This document shows, piece after piece, positions 1 through 8,470 of a stretch of DNA of 64,000 nucleotides. Source of the DNA: Geodermatophilus africanus (GTDB lineage Bacteria; Actinomycetota; Actinomycetes; Mycobacteriales; Geodermatophilaceae); the NCBI RefSeq assembly GCF_900107105.1, contig NZ_FNOT01000003.1, forward strand, positions 310,001 to 374,000, in the 5' to 3' direction. The notes under the pieces were generated by a model. That model was not told the origin of the DNA, did no database searches, and saw only the letters and a list, made by a program, of their open reading frames with translations. Positions within the stretch are counted from its first letter, which is position 1, and every line of letters starts with the position of its first letter. Made by a program: the position numbers and the translations under genes.

Positions 1-4
1 CGCC

Positions 5-376
5 TCAGCTGGCCGTCCCCGGGGCCAGGGACAGGAAGCGCTTGGCCTTGCCCGTGCGGGCATCGACGGGGACCGCGGTCACCGTCTCCACGGTGACGAC
101 CGGGTCGGGCAGCCCGGCGCCGGCGAGGGCGGTCCGCAGCCGGTCGGCGAGGCCGGCCCGGTCCAGGGCGGCGGCGACGACGGCGGCGGCGTGGACTCCG
201 CGCGCGGTCTGCCGCACCTGGTACTCGACGACCTCCGGCGTCGCGACGAAGACCGAGCGCAGCGTCAGCGGGCGCAGGGTGACCCCCGGGAAGCGCAGGA
301 CGTCGTCCGCGCGGCCCTCCACGGTGACCCGCAGGTGCCCCGGCTCCGGCGTCCGGCTGGACGACGAACCGGTCAA
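5..376 (-). CDS. Stand-alone C-terminal domain of a PaaK-like adenylate-forming enzyme
   Basis: This 123-residue ORF starts at TTG (374-376) and resembles only the mobile C-terminal lid of phenylacetate-CoA ligase/coenzyme F390 synthetase-type enzymes. It has the conserved VEGRADDVLRFPGV segment (residues ~19-32), a VVEYQV strand, and ends in a GKAKRF motif where the family carries its catalytic lysine. The N-terminal ATP/acyl-binding domain (about 300 residues in full-length enzymes) is absent; the ACT-domain gene ends 67 bases upstream instead. It is either a gene remnant or a rare free-standing C-domain. No good ribosome binding site precedes the TTG, so the start is uncertain. Confidence 0.5.
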   Translation of the reverse strand: MTGSSSSRTPEPGHLRVTVEGRADDVLRFPGVTLRPLTLRSVFVATPEVVEYQVRQTARGVHAAAVVAAALDRAGLADRLRTALAGAGLPDPVVTVETVTAVPVDARTGKAKRFLSLAPGTAS

Positions 377-443
377 CGGGTCAGAACCCCGTGACGCCGA
401 TGAGGACGTGGCCCCGGTCGGCGATGGCGATCGCGCAGGACGG

Positions 444-1112
444 TCACGCCGGAGGCAGGTGGGCGACGCTGGCCGCGATGCCGGCGAGGTGGACCAGCCG
501 CAGCAACTCGGAGCGGCGGAACGCCGGCCCTCCGGAGCGGCCGATGACCACGGCCGTCCGGGGGCTGCCGAACGGGGTGGCCATCATCTCGATGGCCATC
601 TCGCGCCAGCGCTCCGGCAACCAGGCGGCCTCGCTCGGCAGCAACTGCGCGCTCGACAGCGGCAGCCAGGGCACGGTCATCCCGTCGAAGGACGGCGCGG
701 CGTCGGACGCGGCCAGCACCTCGCACGGGCCCTCGGCGTCCCCGGAGAGGACGACGGCCCAGCCGCTGTGGAAGACCCGCGGCAGCTCGGCGGCCAGCAG
801 CTTCACCGCGGTGCCCTCGGCGGCCCGGGAGAGCGCCTCGAGGAGCTCCAGCTCGCGGTGGGTGTCGAGCGGCCCGGCGAAGGGCCGCAGCGACTCGACC
901 TGCACGCCTGGGACACGCTGCGCGGCGGTGATCAGGCTGTCGGGGAGCCGGTCGGGGGGCAGGTCCACGACGATGTCGTCGACCGCGACCTCCCCGCCGC
1001 GCTCGAGCACGTCGACGGAGACGATGTCGACGCCCGCCTCGCCCAGCGCCGTGGCGACGGCGCCGAGGATGCCGGGGCGGTCGGGCACGATCAGCCGCAG
1101 GAGATAGGACAC
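444..1112 (-). CDS. ACT-domain amino-acid-binding protein
   Basis: The 222-residue product opens with an ACT domain (residues ~1-75; LLRLIVPDRPG, then GVDIVSVDVLERG), the small ligand-binding fold used in allosteric control by amino acids. A ~140-residue C-terminal part of unknown fold follows. The GTG start at 1112 was chosen because GGAGGAA lies 3 bases upstream; a longer frame reaching 1598 runs antisense into gatC and is not credible. It is divergent from gatC across ~200 bases. ACT proteins beside gatCAB are common in actinobacteria. The ligand is unknown, and no catalytic domain is attached, so a regulatory role is inferred. Confidence 0.75.
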   Translation of the reverse strand: MSYLLRLIVPDRPGILGAVATALGEAGVDIVSVDVLERGGEVAVDDIVVDLPPDRLPDSLITAAQRVPGVQVESLRPFAGPLDTHRELELLEALSRAAEGTAVKLLAAELPRVFHSGWAVVLSGDAEGPCEVLAASDAAPSFDGMTVPWLPLSSAQLLPSEAAWLPERWREMAIEMMATPFGSPRTAVVIGRSGGPAFRRSELLRLVHLAGIAASVAHLPPA

Positions 1113-1244
1113 GGTTCCTCCGTGTTCGAGGTTCGGCCGATCTCCGTCGATCGCGGGCGGCGACAGCTTCTCGCACCGACCGTCCGGCGGTCGAGCCACC
1201 TCCCCGGGCCGCCTCCGGCGGACCGGCGCGGGAGGCCCGGCACG

Positions 1245-1250
1245 TACAGT
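1245..1250 (+). promoter_or_regulatory. Probable -10 element of the gatCAB operon
   Basis: TACAGT matches the actinobacterial TANNNT -10 pattern and would place transcription start near 1257, about 57 bases before gatC. No convincing -35 hexamer is visible. Assignment rests on position and motif only. Confidence 0.4.
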
Positions 1251-1313
1251 GGCGGGGTTCCGACGTGGTGACGAGCGCCCTCGGGCGCCGACCGAGGAGA
1301 GTCCCGCCGCAGC

Positions 1314-1733
1314 ATGAGCACACCCTCCCCGCAGGAGACGGCCGAGTCGCAGGCGTCCGCCGCGCTCGGTCGCGATGACACCGCCGCCGGACTCGGGCGC
1401 GATGACACCGCCGCCGGACTCGGGCGTGAGGACGTCGCCGGACTCGGGCGTGAGGACGTCGCGCAGCTGGCCCGGCTGGCCCGGCTGGCCCTCACCGACG
1501 AGGAGCTCGACCACTTCGCCGGGCAGCTGTCGGCGGTGCTCGACGCGGTCGCCGAGGTCGGGAAGGCCGATGTCGGCGACGTCCCCCCGATGACCCACGC
1601 GGTGCCGCTGACCAACGTCACCCGCGAGGACGTCGTCATCCCGAGCCTGCCGCGCGACGTCGTCCTGGCCCAGGCCCCCGCGGCGGAGGACGACCGCTTC
1701 CGCGTGCCGCAGATCCTCGGGGAGGAGGAGTGA
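1314..1733 (+). CDS. gatC: Aspartyl/glutamyl-tRNA amidotransferase subunit C
   Basis: GatC is the small belt-like subunit that wraps GatA and GatB in the GatCAB complex, which converts misacylated Glu-tRNA(Gln) and/or Asp-tRNA(Asn) to the correct amides. The family core is clear from residue ~44 ([20 protein letters not shown]) to the end. The protein has 139 residues against about 95-100 usually; the excess is an N-terminal extension of four imperfect 8-9 residue repeats (LGRDDTAAG twice, LGREDVA-type twice). A GAGGAGAG stretch lies upstream of the ATG. The stop overlaps the gatA GTG by 4 bases (GTGA). Confidence 0.93.
   Translation: MSTPSPQETAESQASAALGRDDTAAGLGRDDTAAGLGREDVAGLGREDVAQLARLARLALTDEELDHFAGQLSAVLDAVAEVGKADVGDVPPMTHAVPLTNVTREDVVIPSLPRDVVLAQAPAAEDDRFRVPQILGEEE
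1365..1466 (+). repeat. In-frame tandem repeat in the 5' part of gatC
   Basis: Four consecutive units start with CTCGG(T/G)CG: 27, 27, 24 and 24 bases (1365-1391, 1392-1418, 1419-1442, 1443-1466). The first two differ at one base and the last two only at the 3' end. All are multiples of three, so expansion keeps the gatC frame. Confidence 0.9.
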
Positions 1734-3265
1734 GCACCCCGGTGACCGACGACCTCACGAGCCTGGACGCCGCCGAGCTCGGCCGGCGGCTGGCGGCCGG
1801 CGGGACCAGCTCGGTGGAGCTGACGCAGGCCTACCTCGACCGGATCGCCGCGGAGGACGGCGTCCTCGGCGCCTACCTGCACGTCGCTGGCGAGGCCGCG
1901 CTGGCCCGCGCCGGCGAGGTCGACGCCGCCCGAGCCGCCGGGGAGGAGCTGGGCCCGCTGGCCGGGCTGCCGGTCGCGCTCAAGGACGTCTTCGTCACCG
2001 AGGGCGTCCCGACGACCAGCGGCTCGCGGATCCTCGAGGGCTGGCACCCGCCGTACGACGCGACCGTCGCCGCGCGGCTCAAGGCCGCCGGCACGGTGCT
2101 GCTCGGCAAGACCAACATGGACGAGTTCGCGATGGGCTCCTCCACCGAGAACTCCGCCTACCGCCCCACCCGCAACCCGTGGGACCCCGACCGGATCCCC
2201 GGCGGCTCCTCCGGCGGGTCGTCGGCCGCGGTCGCCGGCGGGCTGGCCCCGTGGGCGCTGGGCACCGACACCGGCGGCTCGATCCGCCAGCCGGCCGCGG
2301 TCACCGGGCTGGTCGGGCACAAGCCGACGTACGGCTCGGTGTCCCGCTACGGCCTGATCGCCTTCTCGTCGAGCCTCGACCAGGCCGGCCCGATGGCGCG
2401 CACGGTGCTCGACGCCGCCGTCCTGCACGAGGTGATCGGTGGGCACGACCGGTGCGACTCGACGAGCATCGACGCCCCCGTACCGCTCCTGGTGAAGGCG
2501 GCGCAGGAGGGTGCCCGCGGCGAGCTGGCCGGCCTGCGCGTCGGCGTCGTCCGCGAGCTGGGCGGCGACGGGCACAGCGACGGCTACGACGCCGGCGTCC
2601 TGGACCGGGTGCGGGAGACCGTCGAGCTGCTGGCCGGCATGGGCGCCGACGTGCGCGAGGTGTCCTGCCCGGCGTTCGACCTGGCGCTGCCGGCCTACTA
2701 CCTGATCGCGCCGAGCGAGGCCTCGTCCAACCTGGCCCGCTTCGAGGGCATGCGCTTCGGCCTGCGGGTGGGGGACGACGGCAGCCGCTCCCTCGAGGAG
2801 GTCATGTCGCTGACCCGCGAGCAGGGCTTCGGCCCCGAGGTGAAGCGGCGCATCATCCTCGGCACCTACGCGCTGTCGGCCGGCTACTACGACGCCTACT
2901 ACGGCCAGGCGCAGAAGGTCCGCACGCTGATCACCCGGGACTTCACCACCGCGTTCGACGACGTCGACGTGCTGGTGAGCCCGACCAGCCCCACGGTCGC
3001 GTGGCCGATCGGCGCGCGCGTCGACGACCCGCTGGCGATGTACGCCGCCGACCTGTGCACCCTGCCGGCCAGCCTCGCCGGGCTGCCGGCCATCTCGGTG
3101 CCGTGCGGGCTGTCGGAGGGGCTGCCGGTCGGGTTCCAGGTCATGGCGCCGGCGCTGGCCGACGACCGCTGCTACCGGGTCGCCGCCGCGGTCGAGGCGG
3201 CACTCGACGCCGCCCGCGGCTCCCGGCTGCTCGACGAGCTGGCGAACCGGGGGGCTGCCGCGTGA
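1730..3265 (+). CDS. gatA: Aspartyl/glutamyl-tRNA amidotransferase subunit A
   Basis: GatA is the glutaminase/amidase subunit of GatCAB; it releases ammonia from glutamine and feeds it to GatB. The 511-residue length is typical. The amidase-signature triad is present: Lys85 in ALKDVF, Ser160 in the GGSSGGSS loop and nucleophile Ser184 in TGGSIRQP, with the spacing of characterised GatA proteins. The start is the GTG overlapping the gatC stop, preceded by GGAGGAGG. The end overlaps the next small gene by GTGA, so translation is probably coupled. Confidence 0.97.
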   Translation: MSTPVTDDLTSLDAAELGRRLAAGGTSSVELTQAYLDRIAAEDGVLGAYLHVAGEAALARAGEVDAARAAGEELGPLAGLPVALKDVFVTEGVPTTSGSRILEGWHPPYDATVAARLKAAGTVLLGKTNMDEFAMGSSTENSAYRPTRNPWDPDRIPGGSSGGSSAAVAGGLAPWALGTDTGGSIRQPAAVTGLVGHKPTYGSVSRYGLIAFSSSLDQAGPMARTVLDAAVLHEVIGGHDRCDSTSIDAPVPLLVKAAQEGARGELAGLRVGVVRELGGDGHSDGYDAGVLDRVRETVELLAGMGADVREVSCPAFDLALPAYYLIAPSEASSNLARFEGMRFGLRVGDDGSRSLEEVMSLTREQGFGPEVKRRIILGTYALSAGYYDAYYGQAQKVRTLITRDFTTAFDDVDVLVSPTSPTVAWPIGARVDDPLAMYAADLCTLPASLAGLPAISVPCGLSEGLPVGFQVMAPALADDRCYRVAAAVEAALDAARGSRLLDELANRGAAA

Positions 3266-3441
3266 ACGGCGCGCTCAAGGCCGCCTGGGGACTCACGGCC
3301 TTCGTCGTCCTGGTGGGCCTGATCGGCTGGTTCGCGACCGGCGAGGTGTTCTTCGCCGTCTTCATCGTCCTGGGCCTGCTGACCGCCGTCGGGGCGTGGC
3401 TGAGCGGCCGCAGCACCGGCCCGAAGGAGAACCGCTCATGA
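3262..3441 (+). CDS. Small membrane protein within the gat operon
   Basis: This 59-residue product has two hydrophobic segments (about residues 8-25 and 29-47) around a short GEVF turn and a hydrophilic Lys-rich tail, so it is a predicted two-helix membrane protein. It is linked on both sides by 4-base overlaps: its GTG overlaps the gatA stop and its stop overlaps the gatB ATG. That arrangement supports real translation. I do not recognise a family, and whether it has any tie to tRNA amidation is unknown. Confidence 0.75.
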   Translation: MNGALKAAWGLTAFVVLVGLIGWFATGEVFFAVFIVLGLLTAVGAWLSGRSTGPKENRS

Positions 3442-4937
3442 CCGCCACCCTCGTCGACTACGACGAGCTCCTCACTCGCTACGAGCCGGTCATCGGCCTG
3501 GAGACCCACGTCGAGCTGGGCACCGCGTCGAAGATGTTCTGCGGCTGCGCGACCACCTTCGGCGCCGAGCCCAACACCCAGACCTGCCCGGTCTGCCTGG
3601 GGCTGCCCGGCTCGCTGCCGGTGGCCAACGCCGCCGCGATCGAGGCGACGATCCGCATCGGGCTGGCGCTGGGCTGCCGGATCGCGTCCTGGTGCCGCTT
3701 CGCCCGGAAGAACTACTTCTACCCGGACATCCCCAAGGGCTTCCAGACCAGCCAGTACGACGAGCCGCTGTGCACGGCCGGCCACCTGGACGTCGAGGTC
3801 GACGGCGAGACGTACCGCGTGGAGATCGAGCGGGTGCACCTGGAGGAGGACACCGGCAAGAACCTGCACGTCGGCGGGGCCACCGGCCGCATCCACGGTG
3901 CCTCGCACTCGCTGGTCGACTTCAACCGGGCCGGCATCCCGCTGGTCGAGATCGTCACCCGGCCGATTCCCGGCACCGGCGCCAAGGCCCCCGAGGTCGC
4001 CCGCGCCTACGTCACCGAGCTGCGCGAGATCATCCAGACCCTCGGCGCCTCCGACGTCCGGATGGAGCAGGGCAGCCTGCGCTGCGACGTCAACACCTCG
4101 CTGAACCCGGTCGGCGACCTCGAGTGGGGCACCCGCACCGAGACCAAGAACGTCAACTCGCTGCGCAGCGTCGAGCGGGCGGTCCGGTTCGAGATGCGCC
4201 GCCAGGCCGCCGTCCTGGACGCCGGTGGCCGGGTGCTGCAGGAGACCCGCCACTTCCACGAGGACGCCGGCAGCACCTCGCCGGGCCGCAGCAAGGAGGA
4301 GGCGACCGACTACCGGTACTTCCCCGAGCCCGACCTCGTGCCGGTCGCGCCGGACGCCGAGTGGGTCGAGAAGCTCGCCGCCGAGCTGCCGGAGCTGCCC
4401 GCGGCCCGCCGCGCGCGGCTCCAGGAGGAGTGGGGCCTGTCGGCCACCGAGATGGCCTGGCTGGTCAACGCCGGCGCCCTGGGCCTGGTCGACGCCACGG
4501 TCGCCGCCGGCGCCACGCCGGCCGACGCCCGCAAGTGGTGGCTGGGCGAGCTGGCCCGCCGCGCCAACGACGCCGGGGTCGAGCTCGCCGAGCTCGCCGT
4601 CACCCCACGGCAGGTCGCCGAGCTCACCCGGCTGGTCGCCGAGGGCACGGTCAACGACCAGCTGGCCCGGCAGGCGCTCGACGGCGTGCTGGCCGGCGAG
4701 GGCGACCCCGCGCAGGTCGTGGCGGCCCGCGGCCTGGCGGTGATGGGGGAGTCCGACGAGCTGGTGGCCGCCGTCGAGGCCGCGATCGCCGGGGCGCCCG
4801 ACGTCGTCGCCAAGGTGCGGGGCGGCAAGGTGCAGGCCCTCGGCGCGCTGGTCGGCGCGGTCATGAAGGCCACCCGCGGCAAGGCCGACGCCGCGACCGT
4901 GAAGCGCATGCTCGAGGAGCGCGTGGTCGGGAGCTGA
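3438..4937 (+). CDS. gatB: Aspartyl/glutamyl-tRNA amidotransferase subunit B
   Basis: GatB binds the misacylated tRNA and uses ATP plus ammonia from GatA to amidate the aminoacyl end. The 499-residue protein starts at the ATG overlapping the previous stop, with AAGGAGA upstream; the 14-codon longer frame has no such site. It shows the family opening ([11 protein letters not shown]), a four-Cys zinc site (CGC near residue 35, then CPVC), the cradle kinase domain to ~300, and a C-terminal helical/YqeY tail (residues ~330-495) that grips the tRNA elbow. It is the last gene of the operon and is followed by a structured repeat. Confidence 0.97.
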   Translation: MTATLVDYDELLTRYEPVIGLETHVELGTASKMFCGCATTFGAEPNTQTCPVCLGLPGSLPVANAAAIEATIRIGLALGCRIASWCRFARKNYFYPDIPKGFQTSQYDEPLCTAGHLDVEVDGETYRVEIERVHLEEDTGKNLHVGGATGRIHGASHSLVDFNRAGIPLVEIVTRPIPGTGAKAPEVARAYVTELREIIQTLGASDVRMEQGSLRCDVNTSLNPVGDLEWGTRTETKNVNSLRSVERAVRFEMRRQAAVLDAGGRVLQETRHFHEDAGSTSPGRSKEEATDYRYFPEPDLVPVAPDAEWVEKLAAELPELPAARRARLQEEWGLSATEMAWLVNAGALGLVDATVAAGATPADARKWWLGELARRANDAGVELAELAVTPRQVAELTRLVAEGTVNDQLARQALDGVLAGEGDPAQVVAARGLAVMGESDELVAAVEAAIAGAPDVVAKVRGGKVQALGALVGAVMKATRGKADAATVKRMLEERVVGS

Positions 4938-5009
4938 GAGGGAACGCAACGGTCCCACGAGTCGGGGGGACGGCACCCGGCTGGGGTGGATCGGTCGCGG
5001 GGGCCCGGT

Positions 5010-5064
5010 GGCCCCGTCCAGGGGCACGCCCCGAACCTGCGAGGGGTGGGGAGGACGGGTCCTC
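5010..5064 (-). repeat. Structured intergenic repeat, copy A (gatB 3' region)
   Basis: This is a member of the window-wide nested-hairpin family, in minus orientation. The outer arms are GGCCCCGTCC (5010-5019) and GGACGGGTCC (5053-5062). The inner stem is CCCC/GGGG (5029-5032, 5043-5046), and the loop is the complement of TCGCAGGTTC. It lies between convergent gatB and the lipoprotein gene, where a bidirectional terminator would be expected. The rest of 4938-5146 holds nothing else I can name. Confidence 0.75.
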
Positions 5065-5146
5065 TGTCCGACCGGGACACGGGCAGCGGCTCAGCGTGGG
5101 TGGGGGACGGCACCTGGCCGCGGCGTCGGCCGGTAGGCCGACGGTG

Positions 5147-6310
5147 TCACAGCGGGCTGTCCTGGGCGCCGCCGGGTGGGAAGACGCGCAGCACCCGGTC
5201 GTCGTCCGGACCCGGGGTGCCGACGCCGTCCTCGTTGGACGTCGTGATCCACAGCGCACCCTCGTCGTCGAGGACGACGGTGCGCAGCCGGCCGTACCGC
5301 TCGGTGAGGAACTCGGTGGGCTCCTGGCTGACCGCCCCGGTGCCGTCGAGCTGCACCGTGTGGATGCGCCGGCCGTCGAGCGCCCCGAGGAAGACGGTGC
5401 GCCCCGCGACCGCGCAGCCGCCGAGGCCGCCCTCCGCGGGGCCGAAGTCCACGACCGGGCCGGTGCTGTCGGGACCCGCGGTCGGCCAGCCCGCGTCACC
5501 GCCCTCGGTCACGGCGTCGAGCGCGTCGGGCCCCTCGGCGGACTCGTCGGTGGCGTAGAGCGCCTGCTCGCCGCCCCAGCACAGCGCGGTCACGTCGGAG
5601 TGCCCGCTGCTGTGCACCGGGCCGGCGCCGACGGGGCGGCCGAAGACGTCGACGTGCAGCACCTTGCCGGCCAGCGAGGCGGGGTCCTGGGCCAGGCCGG
5701 CGTTCCCGGTGTCGCCGGTGCCGACGAACAGCGTGCCGTCGGGGGCGAAGACCAGCCCGCCGCCGTTGTGCGTCTCGCCGCGCGGGATGCCGGTGAGCAC
5801 CGGGTTCGGGGTGCCGCCCATGGGGAAGCGGACCACCCGGTTGTCCGTGGCCGTCGAGACGTAGGCGTAGAACAGGCCGTCCTCGGGGAAGGTCGGCGAG
5901 ATCGCCAGCCCGAGCAGCCCGCCGTCCCCGGCGGTGTCGACCCCGCCGACGGTCATGAGCTCGCGGGCGGGGGAGCGGTCGGGGAAGACCTGCAGCAGTC
6001 GCCCGGTCTCGCGCTCCCCGACGACCGCGCTGCCGTCGGGCAGCACCACCAGCCCGGTGGGCACCAGCAGCCCGGAGGCCACCACGTTCGGGTCGCCGGC
6101 GTCCTCCTCGGACTCCGGGTCGGCCGGGTCGCCCGGCGCGGGTGCCGGCGAGGACTCCGTCGGCGGGCCGACCTGGGGCGGCGGGCCCTCCGGCTGCGGG
6201 CGGAACGGGCCGGCCGGCTCGTAGCCGTCGCTCCCGCACCCGGCGAGGACGACGGCCAGCAGGGCGGCACCGGCCAGGCCCCGTCCCCGTCGCGCGCGCT
6301 GCCGGCTCAC
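5147..6310 (-). CDS. PQQ-dependent sugar dehydrogenase-like lipoprotein
   Basis: This is a soluble glucose/sorbosone dehydrogenase-type beta-propeller, 387 residues. The N-terminal signal peptide ends in a lipobox (VLAGC, Cys near residue 25), followed by a Pro/Glu-rich linker to ~65, so it should be anchored to the outer face of the membrane. Propeller signatures include GLVVLPDGSAVVGERETGRL, GLLGLAISP and HNGGGLVFAPDGTLFVGTGD, characteristic of the GSDH fold. The GTG at 6310 is the only start in front of the signal sequence, although GAGAGG directly abuts it. The substrate is unknown; PQQ dependence is family knowledge. Confidence 0.8.
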   Translation of the reverse strand: MSRQRARRGRGLAGAALLAVVLAGCGSDGYEPAGPFRPQPEGPPPQVGPPTESSPAPAPGDPADPESEEDAGDPNVVASGLLVPTGLVVLPDGSAVVGERETGRLLQVFPDRSPARELMTVGGVDTAGDGGLLGLAISPTFPEDGLFYAYVSTATDNRVVRFPMGGTPNPVLTGIPRGETHNGGGLVFAPDGTLFVGTGDTGNAGLAQDPASLAGKVLHVDVFGRPVGAGPVHSSGHSDVTALCWGGEQALYATDESAEGPDALDAVTEGGDAGWPTAGPDSTGPVVDFGPAEGGLGGCAVAGRTVFLGALDGRRIHTVQLDGTGAVSQEPTEFLTERYGRLRTVVLDDEGALWITTSNEDGVGTPGPDDDRVLRVFPPGGAQDSPL

Positions 6311-6368
6311 CTCTCGAACAGTACGTGCGCGAGGTGGGGCGACGGACCAGACTGAGCAGAGGCCGACC

Positions 6369-6385
6369 GTAGCACTCGGTGCTAC
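6369..6385. promoter_or_regulatory. Palindromic operator and promoter of the toxin-antitoxin pair
   Basis: A perfect inverted repeat GTAGCAC-TCG-GTGCTAC overlaps a TACGCT -10 motif (6383-6388) and lies 9 bases before the antitoxin GTG. There is no Shine-Dalgarno sequence, so the transcript is probably leaderless. Antitoxin-mediated autorepression at such a site is typical of the family and inferred here. Confidence 0.65.
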
Positions 6386-6394
6386 GCTCGATGG

Positions 6395-6646
6395 GTGGCC
6401 GAGATCGCCCAACGCGAGCTGAGAAACGACAACGCCGAGGTCATCCGGCGGGTGGAGGCCGGGGAGACCTTCATCGTGACCCGCAACGGGGTACCCGTCG
6501 CGGAACTGCGCCCGCTCCCGGCCGGCAGGCAGCGCGTCGTGCACCGGGACCGACTGGCCGAGGTCGCGGGCCGGCTCGACCCCCTGGACGGGGCGCGGCT
6601 GCGCGCCGACCTCGACGACGTGGCCGATCCGTGGGCCCAGCTCTGA
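6395..6646 (+). CDS. Phd/YefM-type antitoxin
   Basis: The 83-residue product starts MAEIAQRELRNDNAEVIRRV and continues FIVTRNGVPVAEL, the classic Phd/YefM DNA-binding fold, then a variable acidic C-terminal tail that would neutralise the toxin. It begins with GTG just downstream of a -10 box and palindrome, so it is likely leaderless and self-repressed. The toxin frame overlaps its 3' end by 16 bases. Confidence 0.88.
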   Translation: MAEIAQRELRNDNAEVIRRVEAGETFIVTRNGVPVAELRPLPAGRQRVVHRDRLAEVAGRLDPLDGARLRADLDDVADPWAQL

Positions 6647-7062
6647 GGTCTGCGTCGGGAGCGGGGCAGGCCCCGTGGTTGCTCGACACCTCCGTCGTCA
6701 TCGACCTCACGGACCCCGCGGTGCTCGCAGCTCTCCCGGAGACGACGGCGATCAGCGTCGTCACCATCGCCGAGCTCGCCGCCGGTCCACTGGTCACCGA
6801 TGACGACGCCGAGCGCGCCCGGCGTCAACGGCACCTGCAGGAGGTCGAGGCCCTCTTCGACCCGATCCCGGTGGACGCAGCAGCAGCGCGGGCCTTCGGC
6901 GAGATCGTCTCGGCGGTCCGCCGATCCGGCCGGCAGCCGCGGCGGCGGCAGTTCGATCTGCTCATCGCTGCGGTCGCCCGCGCGAACCGTCTGGCGGTCG
7001 CAACACGCAACCCGGTCGACCTCGCCGGTCTGGAGGACCTCGTCGAGGTCCACGCGGTCTGA
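6631..7062 (+). CDS. vapC: PIN-domain ribonuclease toxin (VapC family)
   Basis: This is a predicted Mg-dependent endoribonuclease of 143 residues. The PIN acidic residues are recognisable: Asp in LLDTSVVID (~residue 18), Glu in TIAELAAG (~50), Asp in FDLLIAAVA (~112) and the late Asp in TRNPVDLAGL. GTG 6631 overlaps the antitoxin; a TTG at about 6676, immediately before the LLDTS motif, is an alternative start and would give a ~128-residue protein. The RNA target cannot be read from sequence. Confidence 0.85.
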   Translation: MGPALRSASGAGQAPWLLDTSVVIDLTDPAVLAALPETTAISVVTIAELAAGPLVTDDDAERARRQRHLQEVEALFDPIPVDAAAARAFGEIVSAVRRSGRQPRRRQFDLLIAAVARANRLAVATRNPVDLAGLEDLVEVHAV

Positions 7063-7085
7063 CGACCGGTCGAGCCCGGTGCCCG

Positions 7086-7457
7086 TCAGGCGGGGCCGGG
7101 AGCGGGTATGCGGCCACCGGAGACCCCGGCCAGGCGGGGCAGGTCGCGGGCGCGCAGGGCCGGCAGCCGCAGCTCGGTGCCGCGGGTGGTCACCAGCCAC
7201 AGCTCGCCGCGCTCGCCGACGCGGAGGCCGGCCACCTCGCCCCACGGCACCCGGCGGGAGCCGGCCAGCGAGCGCACCGTGATCCCCGCGTCGCCGACGT
7301 CCACCCCGACCCGCAGCACGTACGCCGCGGCGAGGGCCGGGACGAGCAGGAAGACCGGCGTCCACGCGGCGGCGGAGGCCAGGGGCAGGACGCACACCAG
7401 CAGGACGACGACCGGCAGCAGCGCTACCCGGCTCATCCGCAGACGCGCTGTCGTCAC
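7086..7457 (-). CDS. PH-like-domain membrane protein
   Basis: The 123-residue product has two hydrophobic helices (about residues 10-28 and 30-48) followed by a cytoplasmic beta-rich part (DVGDAGITVRSL, RRVPWGEVAGLRV) of the kind found in bacterial PH-like (bPH_6/DUF) proteins. It starts at GTG 7457. It ends convergently to vapC with only 23 bases between. Function is unknown; a structural or signalling role at the membrane is the most that can be said. Confidence 0.65.
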   Translation of the reverse strand: MTTARLRMSRVALLPVVVLLVCVLPLASAAAWTPVFLLVPALAAAYVLRVGVDVGDAGITVRSLAGSRRVPWGEVAGLRVGERGELWLVTTRGTELRLPALRARDLPRLAGVSGGRIPAPGPA

Positions 7458-7481
7458 GTCCGCACATCCTCCCAGACCGGG

Positions 7482-8303
7482 TCAGGCCGACAGCCGCGCC
7501 AGCCGGTCGGCCGCGTCCCCGCCCTCCGCGGCGGTGTAGACCACCAGGTGCAGCCCTGGGGCGTCGGCCGGGGTGAGCTGGTGGTGCTCGAGCAGCAGCG
7601 TCCCGACGCGCGGGTGCTCGAACAACCGCTCCGAGGAGCTGAACCGGTCGACGTCGTGGCTGGCCCAGCCGGTGCGGAAGTGCGGGCTGGCCGCCGCCAA
7701 GCGGGCCACCAGGTCGACCACCCCCGGATCGGCCAGCCGAGGGCCCACCTCGGCGCGGAACTGGGTGAGGAAGCGGCGGCTGTCGCCGGCCCAGTCGGCG
7801 AGCAGCGAGCGGACCGCCGGGTCGGTGAACACCAGCCACAGCAGGTTGCGCTCGGCCGCGGGCACGGCGGCCACCCCCGGGTAGAGCCGCTCGTAGGCGC
7901 GGTTCCAGCCCACGATGGTCCAGCCGGCGGTGATCGCGTAGGCGGGGGAGGGGCCCAGCGCGTCGAGCAGCCGCTGCACGTGGGCCGGCATGCCCGCGGC
8001 CGCGCCGGTCGGGGTGCTGCCACCGTGCCCGGTCAGCCGGAGCACGTACTCGTGCTCGGCCGGGGACATGCGCAGCGTGCGGGCCAGCGCGTCGACCACC
8101 TGGCGCGAGGGCCGGATGTCGCGGCCCTGCTCGAGCCACGTGTACCAGGTGTGACTCACGCCGGAGAGCAGCGCGACCTCCTCGCGGCGCAGCCCCGGCG
8201 TCCGGCGCGGTCCGCCGCCGGGCACCCCGGCGACCCGGGGGTCGACCTGGCGGCGGCGCGAGCGGAGGAACTCCGCGAGCTCACGTCGGGCGGTTGCGGA
8301 CAC
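7482..8303 (-). CDS. MmyB-type helix-turn-helix transcription regulator
   Basis: The 273-residue protein begins at GTG 8303 (GAGGAG seven bases upstream) rather than at the start of the longer frame reaching 8423. It has an N-terminal Xre-like HTH (residues ~35-90; TPGLRREEVALLSGVSHTWY, then WLEQGRDIRPS) and an MmyB-like PAS-related ligand domain (~105-270) with TAGWTIVGWNRAYERLYPG and LLWLVFTDPAVR. Relatives in Streptomyces bind fatty acids or other small ligands; the ligand here is unknown. It is divergent from ilvD; it may act on nearby oxidoreductase genes or on itself. Confidence 0.85.
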   Translation of the reverse strand: MSATARRELAEFLRSRRRQVDPRVAGVPGGGPRRTPGLRREEVALLSGVSHTWYTWLEQGRDIRPSRQVVDALARTLRMSPAEHEYVLRLTGHGGSTPTGAAAGMPAHVQRLLDALGPSPAYAITAGWTIVGWNRAYERLYPGVAAVPAAERNLLWLVFTDPAVRSLLADWAGDSRRFLTQFRAEVGPRLADPGVVDLVARLAAASPHFRTGWASHDVDRFSSSERLFEHPRVGTLLLEHHQLTPADAPGLHLVVYTAAEGGDAADRLARLSA

Positions 8304-8377
8304 GAGGACTCCTCGCCGCTCGGTGGTGGTGTCGGTACCAGTATCGAGGGTCTCTCGGCGGGCCGGACGGATCGGCC

Positions 8378-8383
8378 TAGAGT
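8378..8383 (+). promoter_or_regulatory. Probable -10 element of ilvD
   Basis: TAGAGT fits TANNNT and would start transcription near 8390, giving ilvD an untranslated leader of about 80 bases. Sequence between 8391 and 8470 is rich in short GAGC/GAGG repeats, with no leader peptide obvious. Confidence 0.4.
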
Positions 8384-8470
8384 CGCCGCACGGGAGCGAG
8401 CCCGCGAGCTCGTGCAGGAGCACGGCACGACGATCGGCGCGAGGCCGACGAGCGCCAGCGAGGAGGACGA

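Noticed and set aside
42-1271. Plus-strand frame of 409 codons over the ACT-domain gene
   Set aside because: Antisense to the ACT protein, which has a clear domain and ribosome site; the plus frame has repetitive Arg/Gly/Asp composition.
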